A stretch of 64,000 bases of DNA from Bifidobacterium amazonense (GTDB lineage: Bacteria; Actinomycetota; Actinomycetes; Actinomycetales; Bifidobacteriaceae). The notes below the pieces were generated by a model that saw nothing but the letters and a program-made list of their open reading frames with translations, was not told the origin of the DNA and did not search any database. Position numbers and translations under genes: made by a program. Every line of letters begins with the position of its first letter. Within the stretch, counting starts at the first letter, position 1. This document shows positions 44,610 to 55,489 of the stretch, in pieces. The DNA is taken from the NCBI RefSeq assembly GCF_018555435.2, contig NZ_JAFEJT020000007.1:1-64000 (forward strand), in the 5' to 3' direction.

Positions 44610-45005
44610 ATGGGTGTTGGAGAAATCGCCGGCCTGATCGCCGCGATCGCGTTCGCCGTGCTCGCGGGGTTCATGATCTACCCGCTGATCCGACTCGGCA
44701 AGCTGTTCGACCAGATCGCCGAAACGGTCAGGGAATCCGGCGAACATGCGATTCCGGCGCTCGACGAGGGCGTGACCACCGTCAGGCAGGTCAACAAGTC
44801 GCTCGAGGACGTCAACCGCATCTCCGCCGCGGCCTCCACCACCGCCAACAACGTCGGGGCGCTCACGGACCTGTACGGTTCGTTCCTCGGCAAGCCCATC
44901 ATCAAGATCGCCTCGGCCACGTACGCGCTCAAATCCACGGCCCGTTCCTTCCTCGCGAAGCAGGGCGTCGGCGGCGCGAACGGCAACGCGACCAAGGGGG
45001 AGTGA
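44610..45005 (+). CDS. DUF948 family membrane protein, 131 aa
   Basis: One N-terminal membrane helix (about 5-28) is followed by an amphipathic helical region typical of DUF948 (IAETVRESGEHAIPALDEGVTTVRQVN), which resembles parts of methyl-accepting or phage tail helical proteins. AAAGAGG precedes the ATG. The stop overlaps the next start. The family sits upstream of alaS in many actinobacteria; its role is unknown. Confidence 0.82.
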   Translation: MGVGEIAGLIAAIAFAVLAGFMIYPLIRLGKLFDQIAETVRESGEHAIPALDEGVTTVRQVNKSLEDVNRISAAASTTANNVGALTDLYGSFLGKPIIKIASATYALKSTARSFLAKQGVGGANGNATKGE

Positions 45006-45244
45006 TGTTCAAACGAATCTTCTGGCTCGGGCTGGGCTTTGCTGCCGGCGTGATCGCCGTATCCAAGGCGAACGCCTACGTGAAGGCCAACACCCCCGAT
45101 GCCATGCGCCAGTTCGTGCTCGGCCCAGACCAGGACCATGTCACCATGCGCACCCTCGAAGGGCTCGTCAACGAATTCAACGCGACCCGCCGAGCCCGCG
45201 AGGCTGAGCTCAACAGGACCTACACCGAACGCGCGGGCCGGTAG
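45005..45244 (+). CDS. Small membrane protein, 79 aa, conserved beside alaS
   Basis: An N-terminal hydrophobic helix (about 5-22, LGLGFAAGVIAV) is followed by a soluble charged tail. The ATG at 45005 shares its A with the DUF948 TGA stop, so the two are translationally coupled. Small proteins of this type follow DUF948 upstream of alaS in actinobacteria. The function is unknown. Confidence 0.75.
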   Translation: MFKRIFWLGLGFAAGVIAVSKANAYVKANTPDAMRQFVLGPDQDHVTMRTLEGLVNEFNATRRAREAELNRTYTERAGR

Positions 45245-45352
45245 CCGCACGCCCGGTCGTCCACTTTCCGGCAAGCATCTATCGGACGGCAAACCACAAC
45301 CATCCGGACGGCGCGAACGCGCTGTCCAACCACAAGGAGTCCAATCACACTT

Positions 45353-48031
45353 ATGCGCACTTCAGAAATCGCGAAGCGCTACCTCGACTATTTCGGCAAG
45401 CACGACCACCTCATCGTGCCCTCGGCGTCCCTGATCTCGCCGAACCCGACGACCCTGTTCACCATCGCCGGCATGGTGCCGTTCATCCCGTACCTGATGG
45501 GCGAGCAGACCCCGCCCAAGCACCGCATGGCCTCCAACCAGAAGTGCGTGCGCACGCTCGACATCGACGAGGTCGGCAAGACCACCCGTCACGGCACCTT
45601 CTTCCAGATGCTCGGCAACTTCTCCTTCGGCGACTACTTCAAGGAGGAGGCCATCCACTACGCGTGGGAGCTGCTGACCACCCCGCAGGACCAGGGCGGC
45701 TACGGCTTCGATCCGGAGAAGCTGTGGATGACCACGTTCACCGACGACGAGGAAGCCCGCTCGCTGTGGAAGAACGAGGGCGTCGACCCCGAGCACATCC
45801 AGATCATGGGCATGGAGGACAACTTCTGGACCACCGGCGGCCCCGGCCCCGGCGGCCCGTGCTCCGAGATCTACGTCGATCGCGGCCCCGAGTACGGCGT
45901 CGAGGGCGGCCCGATCGCCGATGAGAACCGCTACATCGAGATCTGGGACCTCGTCTTCGAGAACTACGAGGTCGACAACGTCAAGTCCAAGACCGACCTG
46001 CACATCGTCGGCGAGCTCGAGAACAAGAACATCGACACCGGTGCGGGCCTCGAACGCCTCGCCTACCTGATGCAGGGCAAGCAGAACATCTACGAGACCG
46101 ACGAGGTCTTCCCGGTCATCGAGGCCGCCGAACGCCTTTCGGGTCGCAAGTACGGCGAGGACGAGAAGGCCGACGTGAAGTTCCGCGTCGTGGCCGACCA
46201 CGTGCGCTCCGCCCTCATGATCATGTCCGACGGCGTGCGTCCGTCCAACGTCGGCCGCGGCTACGTGCTGCGCCGCCTGCTGCGCCGCACCATCCAGGCC
46301 ATGCGCGTGCTCGGCGTGACCGATCCGGTCATCCCGGAGCTGCTGCCCGTGTCCAAGGACGCGATGGTCGCCTCCTACCCGGAGCTCAACGACACGTTCC
46401 ACGACGTGTCCGAAGCCGCCTACGGCGAGGAGGACGCGTTCCGCCGCACGCTCGACAACGGCATCCAGATCCTCGACGTGGCCGTGGCCAACGCGAAGAA
46501 GAACGCCGACCCGACCGTCTCCGGCGACGACGCGTTCACGCTGCACGACACCTACGGCTTCCCGATCGAGCTCACCCTCGAGATGGCGGCCGACCAGGGC
46601 GTCAAGGTCGACGAGGCGAAGTTCCGCGAGCTCATGAGCGAGCAGAAGTCCCGCGCCCGCGCCGACGCGCTCAAGAAGCGCCACAACGTGGATCTGTCCG
46701 TCTACGACGACTTCAAGAAGACGCTCGCCAAGCCGATCGACTTCCTCGGCTACACCGACTTCTCCGCGCGTGGCACCGTCATCGGCATCATGCAGGAAGG
46801 CAAGGGCTCCGTCCCGGCCGTCACCGCCCCGGCGAACATCGAGGTCATCCTCGACCGCACCCCGTTCTACGCGGAGGCCGGCGGCCAGCTCGCCGACCAG
46901 GGAGAGATCCTGTCCGACGACGGCGCGGTGCTCGAGGTCGACGACGTACAGAAGCCGATCAAGGATCTCATCGTCCACCAGTGCCGCCTGACCGAAGGCA
47001 CCCTCGTGGTCGGCTCGCCGGTCAACGCGAACATCGACCTCGAGCGCCGTGGCGCCATCGCCCGCTCGCACACCGCCACGCACATGGTGCACAAGGCGCT
47101 GCGCGAGGAGCTCGGCCCGCAGGCCACCCAGCGCGGCTCCGAGGACGCCCCGAACCGCCTGCGCTTCGACTTCCAGTGGTCCAAGGCCCCGTCCAAGACC
47201 GTGATGAACGCCGTCGAGGCCCGCGTCAACGAGAAGCTGCGCGACAACCTGGCAGTCACCACCAAGGAGATGAAGTTCGACGACGCCATCGCGCTCGGCG
47301 CGATGCACCTGTTCGGCGAGAAGTACGGCGACGTCGTGCGCGTCGTGTCCATCGGCGAGGACGGCTGGAGCCGTGAGCTGTGCGGCGGCACCCACGTCGA
47401 CCACGTCGGCAAGATCGGCATGGTCAACATCATGTCCGAGGCCTCCATCGGCTCCGGCGTGCGCCGCGTCGACGCGCTCGTCGGCCAGGGCGCATACGAC
47501 TTCAACGCCCGCGAGCACGCGCTCGTCTCCCAGCTGAGCGACAAGCTCAACGCCCGCCCGGACGAGCTGGCCGAGCGTGTGAACACGCTGCTCGCCAAGC
47601 TCAAGGAATCCGACCGCCGTCTCGCCGCCATGTACGAGAGCCAGCTGGCCGCCGCCATGCCGGCGCTTGTGGCCGAGACCCGCGCGTCCGCGGCCCCGGT
47701 CAAGGTCGCCGCGAAGAACGTCGGCCACTTCGGCTCGTTCGACGCGCTGCGCAAGACCGTGCTCGACGTGCGCGGCCAGCTCGGCGACGAGGCGCCCGTT
47801 GTGGTGGCCCTTGCCGGCGTGTCCGAGGACGACAAGCCGATGGTCGCCGTGGCCACCAACGAGGCGGCCCGCAAGGCCGGCATCAAGGCCGGCGACCTCG
47901 TGCGCGGCGCGTCCAAGATCCTCGGCGGCGGTGGCGGCGGCAAGCCGGACTTCGCCCAGGGCGGCGGCGCCGACGCCTCGAAGATCGACGAGGCGGTCGC
48001 CGCGTTGAAGAACGAGGCGCTGAAGGGCTGA
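45353..48031 (+). CDS. alaS: Alanyl-tRNA synthetase
   Basis: It charges tRNA-Ala. The class II catalytic core covers about 1-240 ([16 protein letters not shown], the [13 protein letters not shown] motif), then the tRNA-recognition region. The editing domain has zinc ligands HTATH and [10 protein letters not shown], and the C-terminal C-Ala domain ends in [15 protein letters not shown]. The 892-residue length is normal. The only Shine-Dalgarno-like AAGGAG is 14 bases before ATG 45353, an unusually long spacing. It is the first of alaS-ruvX-mltG, separated by seven bases from ruvX. Confidence 0.97.
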   Translation: MRTSEIAKRYLDYFGKHDHLIVPSASLISPNPTTLFTIAGMVPFIPYLMGEQTPPKHRMASNQKCVRTLDIDEVGKTTRHGTFFQMLGNFSFGDYFKEEAIHYAWELLTTPQDQGGYGFDPEKLWMTTFTDDEEARSLWKNEGVDPEHIQIMGMEDNFWTTGGPGPGGPCSEIYVDRGPEYGVEGGPIADENRYIEIWDLVFENYEVDNVKSKTDLHIVGELENKNIDTGAGLERLAYLMQGKQNIYETDEVFPVIEAAERLSGRKYGEDEKADVKFRVVADHVRSALMIMSDGVRPSNVGRGYVLRRLLRRTIQAMRVLGVTDPVIPELLPVSKDAMVASYPELNDTFHDVSEAAYGEEDAFRRTLDNGIQILDVAVANAKKNADPTVSGDDAFTLHDTYGFPIELTLEMAADQGVKVDEAKFRELMSEQKSRARADALKKRHNVDLSVYDDFKKTLAKPIDFLGYTDFSARGTVIGIMQEGKGSVPAVTAPANIEVILDRTPFYAEAGGQLADQGEILSDDGAVLEVDDVQKPIKDLIVHQCRLTEGTLVVGSPVNANIDLERRGAIARSHTATHMVHKALREELGPQATQRGSEDAPNRLRFDFQWSKAPSKTVMNAVEARVNEKLRDNLAVTTKEMKFDDAIALGAMHLFGEKYGDVVRVVSIGEDGWSRELCGGTHVDHVGKIGMVNIMSEASIGSGVRRVDALVGQGAYDFNAREHALVSQLSDKLNARPDELAERVNTLLAKLKESDRRLAAMYESQLAAAMPALVAETRASAAPVKVAAKNVGHFGSFDALRKTVLDVRGQLGDEAPVVVALAGVSEDDKPMVAVATNEAARKAGIKAGDLVRGASKILGGGGGGKPDFAQGGGADASKIDEAVAALKNEALKG

Positions 48032-48038
48032 GCCGCCT

Positions 48039-48521
48039 GTGGTATGGCTCGGCGTTGATTTGGGTGATGCCCGGGTCGGACTCGCGTTGTCCGACCCGGA
48101 GCTCACCCTTGCGCACCCTGCGGGCAACATCAGGGTGTATGGTGATTCATTTCAGGCGTTGGACGACGTCATCGGCGTCATAGAGGACGAATCGGTGGAA
48201 CGCGTCGTGGTGGGGCTGCCGCTGCAGCTCGACGGCACCGAAGGCAAAAGCGCCAAGAAGGCGCGCCGATGGGCGGCCAATCTGGCGCGCAGGATGCAGG
48301 ACTACATCGACGCGGGGGAGTGCGCCGTCGCGCAGGTCCCCGACATTGTCCTGCTGGACGAACGGCTGACCACGGTCAGCGCGCACCGGCAGCTGCACGA
48401 GGCGCAGGTCTCCGGACGCAGGCATCGGCCGGTGGTCGACCAGCAGTCGGCGGTCGTGATCCTGCAGTCGGCGCTGGATGGCAACGAGTGGACGGAAGAC
48501 GGGGAGAGAACCATTGGGTGA
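48039..48521 (+). CDS. ruvX: RuvX/YqgF, putative Holliday junction resolvase
   Basis: This is an RNase H-fold protein of 160 residues: WLGVDLGDARVGLALSD, VVGLPLQLDGTEGKSA, LLDERLTTVSAHRQL and the closing QQSAVVILQSAL match YqgF. Family members process pre-16S rRNA 5' ends and may resolve junctions. The start is GTG 48039, seven bases after the alaS stop. The alaS-ruvX-mltG order is conserved in actinobacteria, which supports the call. Confidence 0.93.
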   Translation: MVWLGVDLGDARVGLALSDPELTLAHPAGNIRVYGDSFQALDDVIGVIEDESVERVVVGLPLQLDGTEGKSAKKARRWAANLARRMQDYIDAGECAVAQVPDIVLLDERLTTVSAHRQLHEAQVSGRRHRPVVDQQSAVVILQSALDGNEWTEDGERTIG

Positions 48522-49704
48522 GGATCTCGAGCATTTTTTCTCTGATGAGGGAGCCGGGGACGACGCGCATGGCGACTTTTTCGCCCTGCCGCCGCAGCCT
48601 CCGGCATCGCGCAGCGAAATGCGGCGCAAACGAGAGCGCATCCGCCGCCGTCGGATGATCACCGCCGTCGCGGCCCTCGTCGTGGCCGTGCTGGTCGTCG
48701 TCATCGGCGTCGTCGGCATGGGCAAGCTCAAGGCATGGCGCGACGCGCGCGGCACCGATACGGCCGCGGCGGTGCAGGACTACAGCGGCCCGGGCGACGA
48801 GGACGTGACGTTCACCGTCTCGAGCGGCCAGGGCGCGGGCGAGGTCGGCGAAAACCTCGTCAAGGCCGACATCGTCAAATCGGCGGCGGCGTTCACCAAT
48901 GCGGTCGCCTCCGTCGACGCCACGCTCTACCCGGGAACCTTCGCGCTCAAGACGCACATGAAGGCGTCCGACGTGGTCACGATCCTGTCCGATCAGAGCA
49001 AGGCCGGCGGCTTCCTTGAGGTCAGGCCCGGCGAGCGGCTCAGCGACGTGATCGCCAACGCCGCGGCGGTGGACGGATTCGACGCGGACGCGTTCAAGAG
49101 CCTGCTCGAGGGCGACGGCAGCGGCATCCTGCCGGCCGAAGCCGGAGGAAGCTTCGAAGGATGGCTCGAACCCGGCGCATACAATGTCCAGAACCGGGAG
49201 GCGGCCGACGTCGTCAAGGACATGGTCGACGCGCGCATCGCCAAACTCGACAAGCTCGGCGTGCCCACGGGCAGCGAACGCGACGACATCCTCAAGATCG
49301 CGTCCATCGCCGAGGCCGAGGTCAATTCCGAGGAATACTACGCCAAGGTCACCCGCGTCATCGACAACCGCATCGAACAGGGCATGACGCTGGGCATGGA
49401 CACCACCGTCGCCTACGGACTCGGGATCAAGGCCAGCGAGCTGACCGACGCGCAGCTGTCCGACGAATCGAACCCGTACAACACGCGTGTGCATAAGGGA
49501 CTGACGCCGACCCCGATCAGCAACCCCGGCGACAGCGCCATCAAGGCCGCGCTGAGTCCGGAGGAAGGCGACTGGCTCTTCTTCGTCACCGTCGATCTGA
49601 GCACCGGCGAGACCAAGTTCACCACGGGTACGCTGGACGAGCAGAACGCCCAGTTCCAGCAGTACGTGAACGAGTACAAGACCAACAACGAGAACGCGAA
49701 CTAA
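48514..49704 (+). CDS. mltG: Endolytic peptidoglycan transglycosylase MltG
   Basis: It cuts nascent glycan strands. A cytoplasmic basic N-terminus, one membrane helix (about 48-70), a LysM-like/YceG region and the catalytic segment ILKIASIAEAEV with the key Glu, then YNTRVHKGLTPTPISNPG, are all present. I start at TTG 48514, which has GGGGAG at 48501-48506 and overlaps the ruvX stop by eight bases; the frame is open to 48478 but without a ribosome binding site. About 396 residues. Confidence 0.92.
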   Translation: MGEDLEHFFSDEGAGDDAHGDFFALPPQPPASRSEMRRKRERIRRRRMITAVAALVVAVLVVVIGVVGMGKLKAWRDARGTDTAAAVQDYSGPGDEDVTFTVSSGQGAGEVGENLVKADIVKSAAAFTNAVASVDATLYPGTFALKTHMKASDVVTILSDQSKAGGFLEVRPGERLSDVIANAAAVDGFDADAFKSLLEGDGSGILPAEAGGSFEGWLEPGAYNVQNREAADVVKDMVDARIAKLDKLGVPTGSERDDILKIASIAEAEVNSEEYYAKVTRVIDNRIEQGMTLGMDTTVAYGLGIKASELTDAQLSDESNPYNTRVHKGLTPTPISNPGDSAIKAALSPEEGDWLFFVTVDLSTGETKFTTGTLDEQNAQFQQYVNEYKTNNENAN

Positions 49705-50171
49705 AGCGCGATCCCGAACATCCCCGCGGCCAGGCCCGCAATCACGATCACCGGGGCGAACGGCACCTTGCCGGCGTACGGCGTATCGGATTGCGGGTCG
49801 AACCGTATCCAGAGCGTCATCCACGCCAGTCCCAGCAATCCCATCGCTAGCCACCAGACGATCATCGCATCCAGACCGAACAGGCCGACGGCGAGTCCCG
49901 TCATCAGCGTGCACGTCACGTCGCCGAATCCGAGCGCGCCCGGCCTCGCCAGCGCGAGCAGGCACTGCAGCACCGCCGCGACCATCGCGAACAGCACGGC
50001 CTGCGGCACGACGAACAGCGAGTTGACCGCCAGGCCGTAGACGACGTCGGCGATCAGCTGCGTCAGACAGCCCGCGGCGATCCACGCGCGCGGCACGCGT
50101 CGGCGGCGCACGTCTTCGGCGCCGACCGCCAGTCCACAGAGCAGACTCGGCAACATCGCAAGGTAAGGCAT
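49701..50171 (-). CDS. Small A24-family prepilin peptidase, 156 aa
   Basis: This polytopic protein has the two aspartates of type IV prepilin peptidases: AEDVRRRRVP near residue 18 and GALGFGDVT near 87. It lacks the N-terminal methylase domain, so only the peptidase core is present, as in many actinobacterial Tad/Com systems. No pilin genes are near. The frame is open far upstream, but the ATG at 50171 follows a TATTGT box by six bases, so it is probably leaderless. It overlaps the mltG stop by four bases on the opposite strand. Confidence 0.82.
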   Translation of the reverse strand: MPYLAMLPSLLCGLAVGAEDVRRRRVPRAWIAAGCLTQLIADVVYGLAVNSLFVVPQAVLFAMVAAVLQCLLALARPGALGFGDVTCTLMTGLAVGLFGLDAMIVWWLAMGLLGLAWMTLWIRFDPQSDTPYAGKVPFAPVIVIAGLAAGMFGIAL

Positions 50172-50176
50172 ACCGC

Positions 50177-50183
50177 TACAATA
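50177..50183. promoter_or_regulatory. Overlapping divergent -10 boxes
   Basis: TACAAT (50177-50182, rightward for aroC) and TATTGT (50183-50178, leftward for the prepilin peptidase) are the same bases read on both strands. The leftward one lies six bases before the peptidase ATG. Confidence 0.5.
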
Positions 50184-50222
50184 GCCCGCAGTTGACGACG
50201 ACAAGCAAAAGGAGAGTACGGT

Positions 50223-51419
50223 ATGTTGCGCTGGCAGACGGCGGGCGAATCGCACGGCGAAGCACTGGTGGCGATGATCGAGGGGCTTCCGGCCGGGGTC
50301 GAGATCCGCACGGACGACGTCGTGTCCGCTTTGGCGAGGCGCCGCCTCGGCTACGGCCGCGGCGCGCGCATGAAGTTCGAACAGGACAAGGTGCGCCTGC
50401 TCACCGGCGTGCGCCACGGCTCCACGCTTGGCTCCCCGGTCGCCATCGAGATCGCGAACACCGAATGGCCCAAGTGGACCGAGGTGATGAGCGCCGACCC
50501 GCTCGACCATGATCTGCCGCGCGAGGGACGCAACGCGCCGCTGAGCCGTCCGCGCCCGGGCCATGCCGACCTGACCGGCATGCGCAAGTACGGCTTCGAC
50601 GACGCGCGTCCGGTGCTCGAACGTTCCAGCGCGCGCGAGACCGCGTCCCGCGTCGCGCTCGGCGCGGTCGCCGCGAAGTTCCTCGAACAGGCCGCCGGCA
50701 TCCGCACCGTCGCGCACGTGCTGTCCATCGGCGGCGCCGGCGTGGACGAAACCGCCGCGGACCGCGTGCTGCCGACACCCGACGACGTGGCCGCGCTCGA
50801 CGCGTCCCCGGTGCGCACGCTCGACAAGGCCGCCGAGGAGCGCATGATCCGTCGCATCGACGAGATCAAGGCCAATGCCGACACGGTCGGCGGCGTGATC
50901 GAAGTGATCGCGTACGGCGTGCCCGCGGGACTCGGCACGTACGTCGAATCCGACCGTCGCCTCGACGCGGCGCTGGCGTCCGCCGTCATGGGCATCCAGG
51001 CCATCAAGGGCGTGGAGATCGGCGACGGCTTCCTCGAGGCCGTGCGCCCGGGTTCCGCCGCGCACGACGAGATGGTGCCCGGCGACGACGGCCGCATCAC
51101 CCGTCTGACCAACCGCGCCGGCGGCATCGAAGGCGGCATGTCCAACGGCGAGCCGATCCGCGTGCGCGCCGCGATGAAGCCGATCCCGTCGATCCCGCGC
51201 GCGCTGCGCACCGTCGACGTGGCCAACGGCGATGCCGCGCAGGCCATCAACCAGCGGTCCGATTCGACCGCCGTGCCGGCCGCGTCCGTCGTGGCCGAGG
51301 CGATGGTCAGGCTTACGCTCGCGAAGTTCGTGCTCGAGAAGTTCGGCGGCGACAGCGTGACCGAAACCCGGCGCAACATGGAGTCCTACCTCGCCTCGTG
51401 GCCGGAGCACATGCGATGA
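50223..51419 (+). CDS. aroC: Chorismate synthase
   Basis: It makes chorismate from EPSP with reduced FMN. The signatures [53 protein letters not shown] and [17 protein letters not shown] are intact. The length of 398 is standard for actinobacteria. AAAAGGAGAG precedes ATG 50223. The stop overlaps the ATG of aroKB (ATGA), so the two are coupled. Confidence 0.97.
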   Translation: MLRWQTAGESHGEALVAMIEGLPAGVEIRTDDVVSALARRRLGYGRGARMKFEQDKVRLLTGVRHGSTLGSPVAIEIANTEWPKWTEVMSADPLDHDLPREGRNAPLSRPRPGHADLTGMRKYGFDDARPVLERSSARETASRVALGAVAAKFLEQAAGIRTVAHVLSIGGAGVDETAADRVLPTPDDVAALDASPVRTLDKAAEERMIRRIDEIKANADTVGGVIEVIAYGVPAGLGTYVESDRRLDAALASAVMGIQAIKGVEIGDGFLEAVRPGSAAHDEMVPGDDGRITRLTNRAGGIEGGMSNGEPIRVRAAMKPIPSIPRALRTVDVANGDAAQAINQRSDSTAVPAASVVAEAMVRLTLAKFVLEKFGGDSVTETRRNMESYLASWPEHMR

Positions 51420-53056
51420 GCGATGCCGGCACGCAGCATCCCGTGGCCGTCATCATCGGCATGATGGGCGCGGGCAAGACCCGCGTCGGCCGCGAGGTCT
51501 CGCAGATGATGGGACTGCCGTTCAAGGACGCCGACATCGAGATCGAGCACGAGGTCGGCATGACCATCCCCGAATACTTCTCGCAGTACGGCGAACCGGC
51601 GTTCCGCCAGGTCGAAAGCGACCTGATCCGGCGCACGCTGGACGGTTTCGGAGGCCTGTTCGCACTCGGTGGCGGAGCCCCCATGACCCCCGCCACGCAG
51701 GACGCGCTGGCCGACTACATCGACGGGGGAGGCCGGGTGATCTACCTGCAGGCCGATCCCAAGGAGGCCATGGAACGGGCCAACCGCGGCGGCGGACGCC
51801 CCATGCTCGACGGCGGCGACGCCGACGCGCGCTGGATGCGCCTGTACGAGCAGCGCGACCCTGTGTTCGACCGGATCGCCAACGTGCATGTGCGCACGCA
51901 CGGCTCCACTCCCCAGATGGCCGCAAGAAAGGTGATGAACATGATCGAGGAACGCGTCGTGCACGTCGGGGTCGTCTCGGCGGACGACTACAACGTGCGC
52001 ATCGGCGAAGGCGCGATGAACCATCTCGCCCCCATGCTCGGCGACAAGCCGGCGCGCATCGCTCTGATCCACACCCAGCCGGTGCAGCGGCACTCCGACC
52101 GGGCCCGCGCCCTGCTGCGGCAGGCCGGCTACGAGGTCTCCGACATCGTCATCCCGGACGCGGAGGCGGGCAAGACCGTCACCGTGGCCAACGGCGTGTG
52201 GGAGCGGCTCGGCGCCGAAGGCTTCACCCGCTCCGACGCGGTCGTGGGCGTGGGCGGCGGCGCGGCCACCGATCTGGCCGGATTCATCGCGGCCACATGG
52301 ATGCGCGGCATCCGCTACGTGAACTGTCCGACCTCGTTGCTGGCCATGGTCGATGCCTCCACCGGCGGCAAGACCGGCATCAACACCGCGGCCGGCAAGA
52401 ACCTCGTCGGCTCGTTCTACACGCCCGCCGGCGTGCTCGCCGACATGACCACGCTCGCCTCCCTGCCCAACGACATCTTCATCGAGGGCCTCGGCGAGGT
52501 CGCCAAATCCGGCTTCATCTCGGACACCGAGATCCTGCGCATCCTGGAGGGGCACGCGGCCGAACTGCGCGCCTTCGACGGCGCATCGTTCCTCGGCACG
52601 CCGCTCGAGGATGTGGTCGCCGAACTCATCGAACGCACCGTGCGCGTCAAGGCGAAGCACGTGTCCGCCGATCTCAAGGAGGCCGGACTGCGCGAGTTCC
52701 TCAACTACGGCCACACGATGGGACATGCGATCGAGAAGATGGAGCACTTCCGCTGGCGGCACGGCAACGCGGTGGCCGTCGGCATGGTGTATGCGGCCGA
52801 ACTGGCCTGCCTGCTCGGCCACATCGACCGGGACCTCGTGGACTACCACCGTTCGCTGCTCGCCTCGCTCGGCCTGCCGACCTCGTGGAACGGCGGCTCG
52901 TTCGACGACGTGCTCGCGATCATGCACCGCGACAAGAAGGCCCGCGGCAACAAGCTGCGCTTCGTCGTGCTCGACGGCGGACCCGGCCGCATGATGCATC
53001 TCGACGATCCGCCGGCGGACGCGGTCGAAGAGGCGTTCCGCCGCATCCAGCACTGA
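51416..53056 (+). CDS. aroKB: Bifunctional shikimate kinase / 3-dehydroquinate synthase
   Basis: This single 546-residue chain fuses two pathway enzymes. Residues 1-180 are shikimate kinase ([16 protein letters not shown]-loop, [17 protein letters not shown]). Residues 190-546 are dehydroquinate synthase ([43 protein letters not shown], zinc-ligand HTMGHAIE). Separate genes are the rule in most actinobacteria, but a fusion occurs in bifidobacteria. The junction is clean with no frameshift. It overlaps aroC upstream and is followed by aroQ after 31 bases. Confidence 0.95.
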   Translation: MSDAGTQHPVAVIIGMMGAGKTRVGREVSQMMGLPFKDADIEIEHEVGMTIPEYFSQYGEPAFRQVESDLIRRTLDGFGGLFALGGGAPMTPATQDALADYIDGGGRVIYLQADPKEAMERANRGGGRPMLDGGDADARWMRLYEQRDPVFDRIANVHVRTHGSTPQMAARKVMNMIEERVVHVGVVSADDYNVRIGEGAMNHLAPMLGDKPARIALIHTQPVQRHSDRARALLRQAGYEVSDIVIPDAEAGKTVTVANGVWERLGAEGFTRSDAVVGVGGGAATDLAGFIAATWMRGIRYVNCPTSLLAMVDASTGGKTGINTAAGKNLVGSFYTPAGVLADMTTLASLPNDIFIEGLGEVAKSGFISDTEILRILEGHAAELRAFDGASFLGTPLEDVVAELIERTVRVKAKHVSADLKEAGLREFLNYGHTMGHAIEKMEHFRWRHGNAVAVGMVYAAELACLLGHIDRDLVDYHRSLLASLGLPTSWNGGSFDDVLAIMHRDKKARGNKLRFVVLDGGPGRMMHLDDPPADAVEEAFRRIQH

Positions 53057-53087
53057 ATCCGTCGTCATCCCCGTCAAAGGAGCAACC

Positions 53088-53543
53088 ATGACCAAAGTGA
53101 TCGTCGTCAACGGACCCAACCTCGGCCGTCTCGGCGTGCGCCAGCCCGACGTGTACGGCCGGCAGGATCTCGAGGAGCTGCGTCGCCTATGCACCACGTG
53201 GGGCGCCGAACTCGGCCTCGACGTCGAAGTGCGTCAGACCGACGACGAAGCCGAGATCATCCACTGGATGCATCAGGCAGCCGACGAGAAAACGCCCGTG
53301 GTGATGAATCCGGCCGCGTTCACCCACTACAGCTACGGGCTTGCGGACGCCGCCCACATGGTCGGCGACGCCGGCCTGCCGCTCATGGAGGTGCACATCT
53401 CCAACCCGTCCGCACGCGACGAGTTCCGCAAGCGTTCCGTGATCAGCCCGGTCGCCACCGGCACCATCACCGGTCTCGGCTTCTACGGCTACAAGCTCGC
53501 GCTCGAAGCGGTCGCGCACATCCTCTCCGAACGCGGGGAGTGA
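53088..53543 (+). CDS. aroQ: Type II 3-dehydroquinate dehydratase
   Basis: This dodecameric type II enzyme has 151 residues. VNGPNLGRLGVRQPDVYG carries the active-site Tyr loop, VMNPAAFTHYSYGLADA follows, and EVHISNPSARDEFRKRSVISPVATGTI is the conserved C-terminal part. AAAGGAG precedes the ATG. It is the third gene of the aroC-aroKB-aroQ operon. Confidence 0.95.
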   Translation: MTKVIVVNGPNLGRLGVRQPDVYGRQDLEELRRLCTTWGAELGLDVEVRQTDDEAEIIHWMHQAADEKTPVVMNPAAFTHYSYGLADAAHMVGDAGLPLMEVHISNPSARDEFRKRSVISPVATGTITGLGFYGYKLALEAVAHILSERGE

Positions 53544-55325
<1,782 letters not shown>

Positions 55326-55354
55326 GCGTAGGCGGGACCGCACGGCGGGATGGG

Positions 55355-55372
55355 GCGTGATATATATCACGC
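55355..55372. promoter_or_regulatory. 18-bp perfect palindrome upstream of the L,D-transpeptidase gene
   Basis: GCGTGATATATATCACGC is a perfect palindrome with a TATATA centre, lying between pyrG and the transpeptidase gene. The centre could contain a -10 box, so a bound dimeric regulator would block it. Confidence 0.5.
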
Positions 55373-55387
55373 TCAGCCGATAACGAA

Positions 55388-55424
55388 CCATGCCCATGGA
55401 TTCCCTTGGAATTCATGGGCATGG
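55388..55424. terminator. 17-bp stem-loop between pyrG and the transpeptidase gene
   Basis: 55388-55404 pairs with 55408-55424 (one mismatch, three-base loop). It could terminate pyrG, but there is no T-tail. Confidence 0.5.
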
Positions 55425-55489
55425 TGCATAATGATGGGCAACGCGCATGAGCGCGGGCAGTAATACACAGAGAATGAACAAGAGTTCGC

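Noticed and set aside
45362-48130. 922-codon antisense frame over alaS, and similar long antisense frames over xfp, guaA, pyrG and sufB
   Set aside because: They are shadows produced by GC-rich, C-ending codons of the sense genes, with no start sites or recognisable domains.
49701-51410. 569-codon minus frame ending in the prepilin peptidase
   Set aside because: The upstream part is antisense to aroC with high-GC shadow composition; the real gene starts at 50171.
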